DNA from: Saccharum officinarum
Taxonomy: Eukaryota > Streptophyta > Magnoliopsida > Poales > Poaceae
Direction: 5' to 3'
Length of the DNA stretch: 64,000 nucleotides
NCBI GenBank assembly: GCA_020631735.1
Contig: CM036168.1
Coordinates: 97,692,932-97,756,931, forward strand
The notes beneath the pieces are model-generated. The model searched no databases and was not told where the DNA came from. It was given only the letters and a program-made list of their open reading frames with translations. This document shows, in pieces, positions 1-11,900 of the stretch (the first letter of the stretch is position 1; every line of letters starts with the position of its first letter). The position numbers and the translations under genes were made by a program.

Positions 1-633
1 AGCAATAGAGAGGCGAGTTGCAGATCAAAACACATCCCAACTCGAGGAGATACATCTTGAAATTGTATCTTATTTTCCTTCCCGGGCTAGGTATGAATTT
101 GGTTTTAAGGCTGACACTACTGACCACTCCACTAGGTTGGTTGACTACCACAATTCTTCATGAAAGAAATGCAACTATTTATGGGACAACTATTTGGAGG
201 AAAGAAAATTTTTAAAGAACAGAATAAGCAATTGATAAGGGAGGGAGTAATGCAGAATGCAATGTATGATGCGAACATGGTGCATGCACGAACCGTACGT
301 CCTCACAAACCTAGGAAGAATTTGAAATTTCTAGTGTATAATTCGGTGGCATACACACGTTCTCTCAATAACGATAACTAGTCGCTCTACAGGAAACGTT
401 GTTAGTGTACCTGCCGAAAATTGCATTTCAACCCAACAATTCCCAATATAGCACACAAGAAAGCAGTAAAAATACTTTTCATACATACATCCCCGATGTA
501 TATACTTCAGTATCAAAGCTAACCGACAGATTTACCCACAATTAAGTACCCTCATAGATACATGGTTGGACATGTAAGTATGCGAGTATCCACAACTACT
601 CTCCCCTAGACCGACGGTTGGACGGTCATGCTC

Positions 634-849
634 TCACAACTCCCACTTACCAGGGCGTAGAGGTATTTTGATCCATACATTACCACCCAAACGGATGGCA
701 TCCATACAATAGCACGCCGTATGGACAATGAAACAGAAAACAAGCAAGAACCCCCAAGTTAGTACCTTAGTAAGCCACCTAATATTCCTTATTTGGGCAT
801 ATAGGATATGACCACTAGCACTCTTTAGATTAGAATTAAGATTTTTCAC
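634..849 (-). CDS. Small leader ORF, tandem copy, uncertain
   Basis: This is the second copy of the 71-codon leader frame described at 8656-8871. It has the same translation and sits at the same distance from its primer binding site (895-909). No family is recognised. Confidence 0.22.
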   Translation of the reverse strand: MKNLNSNLKSASGHILYAQIRNIRWLTKVLTWGFLLVFCFIVHTACYCMDAIRLGGNVWIKIPLRPGKWEL

Positions 850-894
850 AAAAGCTTTTGTTTAAATACACAAATGACGTGTTTACTGTTGAAT

Positions 895-909
895 CTTGCT
901 CTGGTACCA
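895..909 (-). other. Primer binding site of the second, tandem copy
   Basis: The minus-strand sequence TGGTACCAGAGCAAG lies two bases from the LTR end at 912. It shows that a further internal region, not host DNA, follows this LTR. Confidence 0.8.
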
Positions 910-911
910 GC

Positions 912-3222
912 TGTAATGGAACCGTCCAAATTATAAGATCACAAGTTCAAAAACAATCGCCGAAACGATAAAATTCTCAAACTTGAGCCCATATAACTCC
1001 GGTAGTCCACGAAATCACGAGGGATTTCAAACCAAACCGAGAGCAACCAAGATCGTAGTGATCCAACATAACACAACACTTGTTACAACAGTTCGTAAGT
1101 AGCTCTCATACATCGGAGTACAAATAATTTTATTACAAAACTAAAATAAAGATTAGCGGAAGCAACATAATTTCTGAAACCATTTAAAATCAAATACTGC
1201 TAGTACATAGTGACATCCTGCAAAAGCATACCAGAAGAGATACTACAGAGACCATGCCCATATGGTCTAGTCTTCACACCCACATGGCGAAGACAATACT
1301 TGCAGCAACAAGTACGAATCTGCTACCTGCAACAGGGGGGAATAAACCCTGAGTACGAGAAGGTACTCAGCTAGACTTACCCGACAAAAACCAGAAATAA
1401 TGGTGACACCAAGGAGTATGCAAGGCTTTATATGGTGGGCTAGCTTGACTTATTTGCAGAAAAGCTTATTACAGATAAGTAATCATTAATGCTTAAGCAT
1501 CGAGTTAATAATCATTAACCTGTCATCTAGATTAGCACCTGTACTAGAGCAATCACTTCATTAGGAGCAAACAATATTAACCATAGCAGATATAATAAGG
1601 CCATCATCATCATTATCATCAATTCTGAACCATCATTAATAATTAGTGTATCTACGCTGGAGATAACCAGTCAAGTTTCTCACTATCCGGGAGAGACGGA
1701 CACAGAACACCAGAGAGGAGAGGCGGTAGGGGCACCGAGAAGCACGGCCATGCGCGAGCTTGGCTAGGCAGAAACAATGGCGATCGCGGTGGAGGCGTAA
1801 GCTCGGCGAGCTCTACCGGAGGTCAAACGGTCATGTGGTGTGGTCAACGATGTAGAGGAGCTCACGGTGCGTCTGTGGCTACGAGGAATCGGGTGGTGGT
1901 GCTCGGCTGCGGTGGATTTGTGGTGGCGACGGCGGTCGCTGCGCTCGGCTTCCGCTCTCGCGTGGTGAAGGCGACAGGGAGGGGAAAATGGCGAGGTAGT
2001 GTGAGGGTGAGGGGGCGACTCGGCCTTCACAGTGCGCATGCGCTCGCGACGTGGAGATACCGGCAGAGCACGAACGCCACGTGGCAGCGCCGCTCTGAGC
2101 TCGATCGCCACGACAGCGTCGCTGTCTGAACCTCTGAAATGGAACCCGAGATGATTGACTGACTGTGCGATTTTGGTGTCGATTAACTCACAAATGAGCT
2201 CGAGTTAGTGAAATCTCTAATTAGCAAACTTGTAGACCTATGTGAGTACTACAAGTTTGTCAAAAAGATCATGGATTGTTTCGGCTTCGTTAGTGAGATA
2301 CAGTGCCCTAAAGTGAGGCACATGAAAACTGAAATGGAGTTTCAGTTACACCATGACTGAAACCCGATTCTCTAAGCACTCTATCTCCTAAACCCTTGAG
2401 AACTAGGTGATGGTGTTATTGACAATATGGTAGAGCTAAGTGAGTGCTACAAAAGTGTCAATATGGGTTAGAGCTGGTTTGGTCTAGTTTTCAAACTACA
2501 AGCTCCCAAAGATGGGTACTTGGAAACTGAAAAGCAGTTCTAGGACTTAGAAAAATTCTAAGTGTGTAAACAGCCTTCCATTCCCACGTGTGGGCCATGT
2601 TTGGGCATGATCCAAGCTTTTTCATGAGATGACCCCAAAACAACTTTTGTTCCTCATGAAATTTGGCACAAACTTTGTTAAGGTTGCTCTCACATGCAAA
2701 GGCTCTAGGTTAGACTTTCTAAAAGGTCAAACAAAGAAGGTCCTAAAGGTCAACTAGTCAAAGCATGAGTCAAAATGGAATTAGGGCATGACATAAACAT
2801 AAACCCTAGGTTAAATTGCTTAACTAACATGATAAAAATATTTCCAAGCAACAATTTACCCAATAGCATCTCATATGAGCAAAAGTCACATCAAAGTGCA
2901 TTGAAACATCACCAATCAAGCTAATGCAACATTATGTTGCATGCATGTGTTGCATGGTTTAACTAGGCATGTTGCATGTGTTTCATGATCATGTTTCAAG
3001 GTGTTGTGTCACACATCACACTACCACAAGTGTTGTACACACATAAGCTAGCATTAATAAACAAACATATACCTACACATGCATTCAATCATGGATGTTG
3101 CAACTGTTGCAAGGTCATGTTTCAAGAACAATGCACATGAAATGATAATGCTTATGGTAATGCCATGCTATGACCATGCTCAAATGATGCTAAAATGCAA
3201 GGCAAACACCTGGGGTGTTACA
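912..3222 (-). repeat. Shared LTR with 2.6 kb internal deletion
   Basis: The ends are inverted TGTAA...GTGTTACA. The sequence is collinear with the LTR at 8934-13810 except that the block 9721-12287 of that LTR is missing at 1699/1700. The breakpoint has only a 2 bp GG microhomology and no target-site duplication, which fits illegitimate-recombination deletion here rather than insertion in the other LTR. The lengths agree: 2311 plus 2567 is within 1 bp of 4877. By eye the two LTRs differ at only about 1 base in 90 over the shared 1.5 kb block. Confidence 0.88.
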
Positions 3223-3240
3223 GCCCTCCCCCCTTAAAAA
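3223..3240 (-). other. Polypurine tract of the chromovirus
   Basis: On the minus strand the run AAGGGGGGAGGGC lies directly against the 3' LTR start TGTAACACC, the expected plus-strand priming site. The integrase-chromodomain frame stops only about 15 bp before it. Confidence 0.85.
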
Positions 3241-3255
3241 ATCTCGTCCCGAGAT

Positions 3256-4632
3256 TTAAAAGTCGTACCATTTTTCATAGAAAGCGGAATAGTTGTCCTT
3301 TAAATAATTCTCTCTTTCCCAAGTTGCATCACGTTCACCGTGATTACTCCAAACCACCTTGTATAATTTGACTACTCGATTTCGAGTTACCCTTTCCAGA
3401 GTATCCAGGACATATACCGGTTTCTCCTCATAAGAAAGATCAGATTTCAATTTGATGCGTCTCACTTTTACTCTTTCCTCGGGAAGACGGAGACACTTCT
3501 TCAATTGCGAAACATGGAAGACTGGAAAGATAGCTCCCAACTCACGAGGTAAACTAAGCTTATAAGCTACTCTTCCACTTTTCTCGACGATCTGATAGGG
3601 TCCAATGTATCGAGGCTCAAGCTTTCTTTTGATCCCAAAACACTTTACTCCTCTCATAGGAGACACCTTCAGATAGACATGGTCACCTATTTCAAACTCA
3701 ATAGGTTTTCCCCTATTATCTGCGTAGCTCTTTTGTCTAGCCTGAGCGGCTGCTATATTTTTCTGTATAGCACGGACTTGCTCCTCGGCTTGTTTTACAA
3801 AGTCAATACCATAGAGCCTTCTTTCTTCTGGTTCCACCCAGTTCAAAGGAGTTCTACACTTGCGACCATATAAAGCTTCAAATGGAGTCATCTTGATGCT
3901 CTCTTGATAACTGTTATTGTAAGAGAATTCAGCGAGAGGCAACCATTTCTCCCAAGAGACATTACAAGAGATGATGCAAGCTCTAAGCATATCTTCAAGA
4001 ATCTGATTCACACGCTCAGTCTGTCTCGACATCTGTGGATGATAAGCAGAACTACGGACCAAATTAGTTCCAAGATTCTGATGTAGACGCTCCCAGAAAC
4101 GAGCAGTAAACTGTGACCCTCTGTCAGAGACAATAGACTTAGGCACTCCATGAAGACATATAACTTCTTGGAAATAGATATCAGCATATTGGTGTGGGTG
4201 ATAGTTACTCTTCACGGGGATAAAGTGAGCAGACTTTGTCAAATGATCTACTATAACCCAAATAGAATCAAAACCTCTTTGGGTGGTTGGTAATCCGACG
4301 ATAAAGTCCATAACAATGTCGTCCCATTTCAAACCTAGAACAGACAAAGGCTGGAGTAAACCAGGCTTCATGTGAATGGCCTTAACTCTACAACAATTAT
4401 CACACCTAGCGACGTAGGCTGTAATTTTCTTCTTCATCTTGGTCCACCAATAGTACGGCTTGAGGTCCTGATACATCTTACTAATGCCAGGATGGATGGA
4501 CAACTTAGAAGAATGGGCTTCAGATAAGATTTGGTTTCTGAGCTCTCTATCTTTTGACACAACGAGTCTATCCTTGAACCAGAGAATTCCCTTCTCATCG
4601 ATTCGAAAATGCTTAGTTTCTTGCTCTTTCAT
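3256..4632 (-). pseudogene. Integrase with C-terminal chromodomain
   Basis: The 458-codon open frame contains the HHCC zinc-binding module (H-x-H then C-x2-C ending near residue 84), the DDE catalytic core (WDDIVMDFI, then SDRGSQFT, with the Glu near SRQTERVNQ) and a GPY/F-type module. The last 60 residues form a chromodomain (start near VYVLD, aromatic cage residues in KVVWSNH and ATWERE). In chromoviruses this domain is thought to steer integration to heterochromatin. It is the only long unbroken part of pol here, but the stop at 4669 separates it from RNase H, so it is a remnant of the polyprotein. Confidence 0.9.
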
Positions 4633-4668
4633 CTTTCTCTTGATGTGAAATACACCAGTATCAGTCTT

Positions 4669-6171
4669 TTATAACTCGATGATTCTACTTCTCAAAGAAC
4701 AATCCACAGTGATATGATGGAGTACAACGGGATGCAAGAGATGAGACAAATAAAAATCTTCTTCTATCAAAGAGTTGCAATGAGATTTTCTACTCAAGGC
4801 ATCGGCAACCACATTTGCTTTACCAAGATGGTAATGCACTTGGAGGTTATAATCCTTAATCAACTCTAACCATCTTCTCTGGCGCATATTTAACTCAGGT
4901 TGAGTAAATATGTACTTAAGACTCTTGTGATCTGTATAAATATTGCATATATTTCCAAGCAAATAGTGTCTCCAAATTTTCAGAGCATGGACGACAGCAA
5001 CTAACTCCAAGTCATGAGTCGGATAGTTAACTTCATGTTTTCTTAACTGACGTGAAGCATACGCAATAACTCAGCCTTCTTGCATAAGTACGCCACCTAA
5101 ACCAGTACCCGATGCATCACAATATACATCAAACGGTTTCTCAATATCAGGTTACGCTAATACAGGAGCTGATGTCAACAAGGTCCGTAGAGTGTGAAAA
5201 GCTTGCTCACACTCCGGAGTCCAATCAAACTTTCTATCCTTCTCAAGTAGTCGAGTCATAGGCTTAGCTATCTTAGAGAAATCCTGGATAAAACGACGAT
5301 AGTAGCCAGCCAATCCAAGAAAACTCCGAACTTCATGGACTGTAGTTGGTGCCTTCCAATCCAAAACTTCATGTACCTTAGTCGGGTCTACTAAAATTCC
5401 ATCACCAGACAATACATGACCGAGGAAAGGTACCTTCTTTAACCAGAATTCACATTTGCTGAACTTGGCATAGAGCTTATGTTCACGTAATCTGGATAAA
5501 ACAATTCTTAGATGCTCGGCATGTTCTTCTTCATTTTTAGAATAGATGAGGATATCATCAATGAATATCACCACAAACTTGTCCAGCTCTTGCATGAATA
5601 CTGAATTCATCAGGTACATGAAATGTGCAGGAGCATTGGTCAGACCAAAAGACATGACAAGATATTCATATAACCCGTATCTGGTAGAGAAAGCGGTCTT
5701 TGGTATGTCTTCCAGACGGATTTTAATTTGGTGACAACCAGATCTCAGATCAATCTTTGAGAATACCTTTGCTTTAGATAACTGATTAAACAAGATATCA
5801 ATACGAGGCAACGTATACTTGTTCTTGATAGTGACTGCATTGAGTGGTTGATAGTCTACACACATACGCAGAGACTGGTCCTTCTTCTTCACAAAGATAG
5901 CAGGACAACCCCATGGAGAAGAACTAGGATGGATTAGCCCTTTGTGTAAAAGTTCGCTAAGTTGTGTCTTGAGTTTAGTTAACTCATTCGGCGGCATTCT
6001 ATACGGTCTTTTAGAAATTGGTGCGGTACCCGGAATTAACTCAATCTTGAATTCTACATCACGATCTGGAGGTAATCCAGGCAAATCATCGGGAAAAATA
6101 TCTGGAAATTCACACACTACATGAACTTCTGTAATCTCTCTTGCTTTTGCTATCATAGCGTTAACTGTAGT
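4669..6171 (-). pseudogene. Reverse transcriptase and RNase H
   Basis: The RT core is clear: the fingers motif with [11 protein letters not shown] near 6000, the palm motif with FIDDILIYS (catalytic DD) near 5560, and the thumb [11 protein letters not shown] near 5290. RNase H follows with an Asp-containing YCDASGTGLG start. In-frame stops lie at 5152-5154 (TAA), 5071-5073 (TGA) and 4669-4671 (TAA). The TGA and first TAA look like C-to-T changes of Arg and Gln codons, which fits decay of methylated DNA. The whole region keeps one reading frame, so decay has been by point mutation more than by indels. Confidence 0.9.
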
Positions 6172-6210
6172 CTAAGGACTAACATCTCGAGGAAGTTGCA
6201 CTAGAAAAGC

Positions 6211-6715
6211 TTATTGATCTTTTGGATCCCTCAACATAACCACTCTTGTAGAGGTATCGATCAGAACACCGTTTCCACTCATCCACTTCATACCTAAGAT
6301 TACATCTAGGCCTAATCCGGGTAATACCACGAGATCTAGATCATACAGACATCTTTCTATCTCGATCTTTGCTCCTAAGACCAACTGGTTGGTTGAAATA
6401 TTATTTCCGGCAGCACTAATATTATAACCACTATTATCTAAAGTAACGACCTTCATACCATGCTTGGCTGCAAACGTTGAACTAATAAAAGAGTGGGAAG
6501 CACCTGAATCAAACAGCACGATTGCAGGATGTTGGTTCACTAAAAATGCACCAGCAGTGATAATCTCACCTGTAGGAATGGATTCCACCATGGTGTATCG
6601 AACCCATCCTTTACACACATCTGCCTTATTATCATTTGATTTCTTCTGTGGGAGAGGACAACCTCTGGCCCAATGACCTGACATCTTGCAATTCCAACAT
6701 GGCCGGTTACTGGCG
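6211..6715 (-). pseudogene. Gag zinc knuckle and aspartic protease
   Basis: A CCHC knuckle (C-x2-C-x4-H-x4-C, around 6657-6698) binds nucleic acid and is followed by a retropepsin domain. The protease active site is the motif LFDSGASHSFIS near 6512-6547, and the flap and VILGMKWM motifs follow. The knuckle is in a different frame from gag, so a one-base shift lies between 6700 and 6768. The frame ends at a TAA (6211-6213), where an intact element would read on into reverse transcriptase. A second in-frame TAG lies at 6172-6174. Confidence 0.85.
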
Positions 6716-6767
6716 GTGCCTTAGGCTTTCCTTTCTTAATACTGCTCCTCTTGACCGGATCCTGTGT

Positions 6768-7580
6768 CTAATATGGGTGATATCTAGTAGATATGCCAGG
6801 CAAATAATACTGAGGTGTAATCACCACCAGAGTATTGGTCGTTGGTGCATTAGATTCATGAGATTTCTCATGGCTCTTAGAAGCAGCGTACACAACATTA
6901 CAGTTCTCTTGAAAGATAGTATCACTAACAAACTCGTTGAAAGTTGCACATTTACTATTGCACATGGCCTTCATCAATTAGGGACACAGCCCTCTTTTAA
7001 AACTTGCAATCTTCTTAACTTCCGTATTAACAAATTCTGGAGCATATCTTGACAAGTTGATGAAAGCATGTAGATATTTTGTTACGCTTTTGTCTCTTTG
7101 GGTGAGCTTCATAAACTCGGTGTGCTTGATTGCCATGAGGCCAGCAGGAACGTAATGTCCCCAAAATGCTTCCTTGAACTGATCCCAAACTACTTCCATA
7201 TTCTCAGGCAGGGTATTCCGATGGTGACACCACCAAACACCTGCAGGTCCTTGCAATTGTTGCGAAGCATATTCTGTTTCCATATTATCTGACACCTTGA
7301 ACACACGGAACTTCCGTTCGATAGTGTTCAACCATTCGTCTGCATGAAGTGGCTCTTCTGCTTCTCGAAAAATAGGAGGCTCAGTATCCAAGAAATCCTT
7401 ATAGTTGTTGTACTGGGTAGGCTCAGGTTCCTGATGGACATGGTTTCTGATACTCTCGTCCAAGGCTCGCTGACTTTCGGCAAGCACTTGCAGCAACTCA
7501 GCAGAGGTAGGTTGCGGAGGAGACGATGGCGGTTCTGTATTGCCACGACTCCGACTGCTAGAGCGAAACTGATGAGACAT
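6768..7580 (-). pseudogene. Retrotransposon gag, interrupted
   Basis: The frame opens with ATG at 7580 and has the gag core typical of plant chromoviruses in the middle (aromatic-rich stretch with VWWCHH and a conserved FKEAFWGHYVP-like motif near residues 118-145). A TAA stop at 6978-6980 cuts it after 200 codons. The same frame reopens to a TAG at 6768-6770. The product would form the virus-like particle. The stops, the one-base shift before the zinc knuckle and the lack of any rescue frame make this a pseudogene. I assign it from position and motifs only. Confidence 0.85.
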
Positions 7581-8916
7581 CTACAAGTAGATAAAACGAG
7601 TAAGCATTGATGATGTCGGAAGGCTGCTGACGAATTACATAAGCATGAGGAAGAGATAGTATCCAACTATCCAAAGTCCATTCTCAAAAGAGGGAAATTT
7701 CTTGGTTTGAGGTACGGATCTTCTGACAAGATAGGGAATGACATCCAAGGAAAAAGGTTCACGAGAAGATAACACATTGGTGTAGCTCTATAATGGATCA
7801 TGACTAGCAATCCTTGATACCTACGCGTGCCGAGCAGCACAACCTTGTGTCACGTGCCACAGGAGGCTCCCGGTTTCGTCGCGGCACCATGGAGTACTAA
7901 TCACAACACCATTACCGAACACACACCCATGAGGAATCCTCACGTGTCAGGAATTAGGCGTGTAGAAATAGTATCATCCAAAGAGAGGGTAGCAAACAAG
8001 GATGGATACAAGGGTAGAAGCAATGGAGAGGCGAGTTGCAGATCAAAACACATCCCAACTCGAGGAGATACATCTTGAAATTGTATCTTATTTTTCTTCC
8101 CGGGCTAGGTATGAATTTGGTTTCAAGGCTGACACTACTGACCACTCCACTAGGTTGGTTGACTACCACAATTCTTCATGAAAGAAATGCAACTATTTAT
8201 GGGACAACTATTTGGAGGAAAGAAAATTTTTAAAGAACGGAATAAGCAATTGATAAGGGAGGGAGTACTGCAGAATGCAATGTATGATGCGAACATGGTG
8301 CATGCACGAACCGTACGTCCTCACAAACCTAGGAAGAATTTGAAATTTCAAGTGTATAATTCGGTGGCATAGACACGTTCTCTCAATAACGATAACTAGT
8401 CGCTCTACAGGAAACGTTGTTAGTGTACCTGCCGAAAATTGCATTTCAACCCAACAATTCCCAATATAGCACACAAGAAAGCAGTAAACTAAATACTTTC
8501 CATACATACATCCCCCGATGTATATACTTCAGTATCAAAGCTAACCGACAGATTTACCCACAATTAAGTACCCTCATAGATACATGGTTGGACATGTAAG
8601 TATGCGAGTATCCACAACTACTCTCCCCTAGACCGACGGTTGGACGGTCATGCTCTCACAACTCCCACTTACCAGGGCGTAGAGGTATTTTGATCCATAC
8701 ATTACCACCCAAACGGATGGCATCCATACAATAGCACGCCGTATGGACAATGAAACAGAAAACAAGCAAGAACCCCCAAGTTAGTACCTTAGTAAGCCAC
8801 CTAATATTCCTTATTTGGGCATATAGGATATGACCACTGGCACTCTTTAGATTAGAATTAAGATTTTTCACAAAAGCTTTTGTTTAAATACACAAATGAC
8901 GTGTTTACTGTTGAAT
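7581..8916 (-). other. Chromovirus untranslated leader
   Basis: About 1.3 kb lies between the primer binding site and the gag start. The part 8019-8916 is duplicated at 1-894. It has no recognised domain. One small open frame (8656-8871) is treated separately. Confidence 0.75.
8656..8871 (-). CDS. Small leader ORF with hydrophobic segment, uncertain
   Basis: This 71-codon ATG-initiated frame starts about 45 bp after the primer binding site. It is repeated at 634-849 in the tandem copy with an identical translation; the one base difference I see is synonymous. It has a stretch of about 20 hydrophobic residues in the middle (VLTWGFLLVFCFIVHTACY) that could span a membrane. I recognise no family. 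It may simply be a chance frame, because the two copies are recent duplicates and share nearly everything. It is listed because it is intact in both copies while gag-pol is full of stops. Confidence 0.25.
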   Translation of the reverse strand: MKNLNSNLKSASGHILYAQIRNIRWLTKVLTWGFLLVFCFIVHTACYCMDAIRLGGNVWIKIPLRPGKWEL

Positions 8917-8931
8917 CTTGCTCCGGTACCA
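8917..8931 (-). other. Primer binding site, initiator tRNA-Met type
   Basis: On the minus strand TGGTACCGGAGCAAG begins two bases after the LTR end. It is a slightly decayed form of the usual plant PBS complementary to initiator tRNA-Met. The tandem copy at 895-909 is closer to the canonical form (TGGTACCAGAGC). Confidence 0.85.
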
Positions 8932-8933
8932 GC

Positions 8934-11900
8934 TGTAACGGAACCGTCCAAATTATAAGATCACAAGTTCAAAAATAATCGCCGAAACGATCAAATTCTC
9001 AAACTTGAGCCCATATAACTCCGGTAGTCCACGAAATCACGAGGGATTTCAAACCAAACCGAGAGCAACCAAGATCGTAGTGATTCAACATAACACAACA
9101 CTTGTTACAACAGTTCGTAAGTAGCTCTCATACATCGGAGTACAAATAATTTTATTACAAAACTAAAATAAAGATTAGCGGAAGCAACATAATTTCTGAA
9201 ACCATTTAAAATCAAATACTGCTAGTACATAGTCACATCCTGCAAAAGCATACCAGAAGAGATACTACAGAGACCATGCCCATATGGTCTAGTCTTCACA
9301 CCCACATGGCGAAGACAATACTTGCAGCAACAAGTATGAATCTGCTACCTGCAACAGGGGGAATAAACCTTGAGTACGAGAAGGTACTCAGCTGGACTTA
9401 CCCGACAAAAACCAGAAACAATGGTGACACCAAGGAGTATGCAAGGCTTTATAAGGTGGGCTAGCTTGACTTATTTGCAGAAAAGCTTATTACAGATAAG
9501 TAATCATTAATGATTAAGCATCGAGTTAATAATCATTAACCTGTCATCTAGATTAGCACCTGTACTAGAGCAATCACTTCATTAGGAGCAAACAATATTA
9601 ACCATAGCAGGTATAATAAGGCCATCATCATCATTATCATCAATTCCGAACCATCATTAATAATTAGTGTATCTACGCTGGAGATAACCAGTCAAGTTTC
9701 TCACTATCCGGGAGAGACGGCGACTCAAATCGATTCCAACTCAGCTGAGGGGGGTATTCCTGACACTCACCCGGCAAACCCCGCTAAAGGCAGCCGTAGA
9801 TAACCTTTGGTACAACTCAGGGTGGGCCCGAACAGCGCCGCATTCTCGGGGATACCAGTGGCTAGGATGCTCAGGACTTTTAACTCACCTGCCCTTGGAC
9901 CCTCTGGCTCCCTTCCGAGGCGACTTTCACTTTTCGACTTCGCAGCCTGAGTTGAGCTACTAGGCTTCGCGGTCGGCAACCTCAGGCCGACCAACTAAAT
10001 GTCACGCATGCATTCAAAATGACATAGAAGGCTCCAGGTCTCGGTCCTTAATCGACACAGACAGGGATAGATCCACACCCAAGACCTCCATGCCTTGCTG
10101 TTTCACTATCATCATCACGCCCGGTCTCATTTCATTTTATTACACATGGTTCACTTCCACGATAGCGAATATAGCCAACCGTGACCTGACAAAGCCCTAT
10201 ATCTCGTAGGTGACAGGAAATCACCCGACTTCTATCAGTCTAATTTAGCAGGGCTAAGCATAGATACGATCCTGTCTACATAGGATTCAAGGTTCGAATT
10301 TCTGGACAAGGAGTGTTATCAATGCAGCAAGGGTTTCCAATCAATTCCTATCACGTAATGTAACAATACATATAACTTGTATATATAGATAATTGCTTTG
10401 AAAGTAGGAGGCTTATAATGCTCTGGGGCTTGCCTTAACCAAAAGAAGATAGATCAAGGGTCAGCTTCAAGAACGGTTTCCACGTCTTTTCCGGCTTCGT
10501 CGGCCTGGACCTCCGGCTCCTGAACGAACTCCAACTTCGGGTTCCACACCCAGCGAGACCTCGCTTGAGACACGATCCTCGACACACCTATTGCATGTAT
10601 ATGCATCCAATGAATTTCATGTATGCACCAAGGATGACATGATGATTTATGAACATGCATGAATGATGTGAAGATGGGTGTAATGACATAGCAACATCGT
10701 AAGCACAAAACCAAGTTATGTGGTGCTCTATTCAAATCACTTCAAGGTTAGGTGCAAATTTCCTCTCTGGTATTAACATGTTTGAACATCTCTAAGAAAC
10801 CACTAAGTGCCACAAGGTTAAGACTAAACACACACATAACAAGATTCCAGCAATTTGACATTTCCAACAAGTTATCAGCAGTAGCTAAGAACATTCATAA
10901 CTGGAGTTCTACAAATACAAATGACTTGCAAGAAGACATTCTGGAAAGCTTATGAAATTATCTATATTTCATTTATAAACCTCTAAGCATGATTTCATCA
11001 TTTACCAAGTTGAAATAGCACATGTACAGAATCTGTTCTAAAAGGACAAAGAGCAAAACAATTCTGACTCAAACTTTGAACAGCTGCCATTTCTAAACTA
11101 TATGTCCAAATGCTCCCAAAATTTACCAGCAACTAGTTCATGAACTCCTCAACAACTTTGCTATAGACCACTAAGCATGAAAACCTCATTAACATAGCCT
11201 AAATTACTTAACCACCACATCTATCCAGAAAAGATAGATTTGTACCATTAAATATTAAGTGATGTTGAGAACATCACAATGACCTATCCAACTTCACTAA
11301 TAGTTAGATCATGTTTAATTAACACCAAATCAAGTCATGGCACTAGCATAAACATTTATCTAATCCCTCTTTTCTATTTATTTAGAATACATAAGCATAA
11401 ATGGCATCACATATAAATGTAACTAGAAAATTCTAATAAAATTATAGAGGCAAATAAATGCTACCAAGAGGCTACCCTAAAAATTTCACCTCATTTTGAC
11501 AAGTAGATTAGGAGATATCAAAATAAACAAAAGTATAAGCAATATAAAGCATATACAAAAAGGGAATTTATAACTGAAGCATGTGACCTCCAAAATTCAT
11601 GAAAATTTAACTGGAGTAACATCAAAGCAAGCTTAGCATCTCACAAAAATTTCATGGCCAAAGGATTAATACACAGAGAGCTACAAAATTATTTAAAACA
11701 CCTAATTAAATAAAGTGCTTAACAAAAATAATTACCAACTTCAGAAAACATAAATTAACATGCCATATATTATATTTTCTAAATAAACTAGACATTTCAT
11801 GGAGCACAGTGCAAGTTGAATCATCTCAATTGGACATTTCTAGCCCTAGTTATGATTTTACAAACTTTAGCACAAAATTTCACTTTTTAGAAAAAGAAAA

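Larger units (their letters stand above)
1..911 (-). mobile_element. Leader region of a second, tandem copy of the same chromovirus
   Basis: This stretch matches 8019-8933, the untranslated leader between 5' LTR and gag of the complete copy, with roughly a dozen differences seen by eye. It includes a primer binding site at 895-909. The LTR at 912-3222 therefore serves as the 3' LTR of the copy on its right and the 5' LTR of a copy that runs off the left edge. Such LTR-internal-LTR-internal arrays usually arise by unequal homologous recombination. No host sequence is visible here. Confidence 0.85.
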
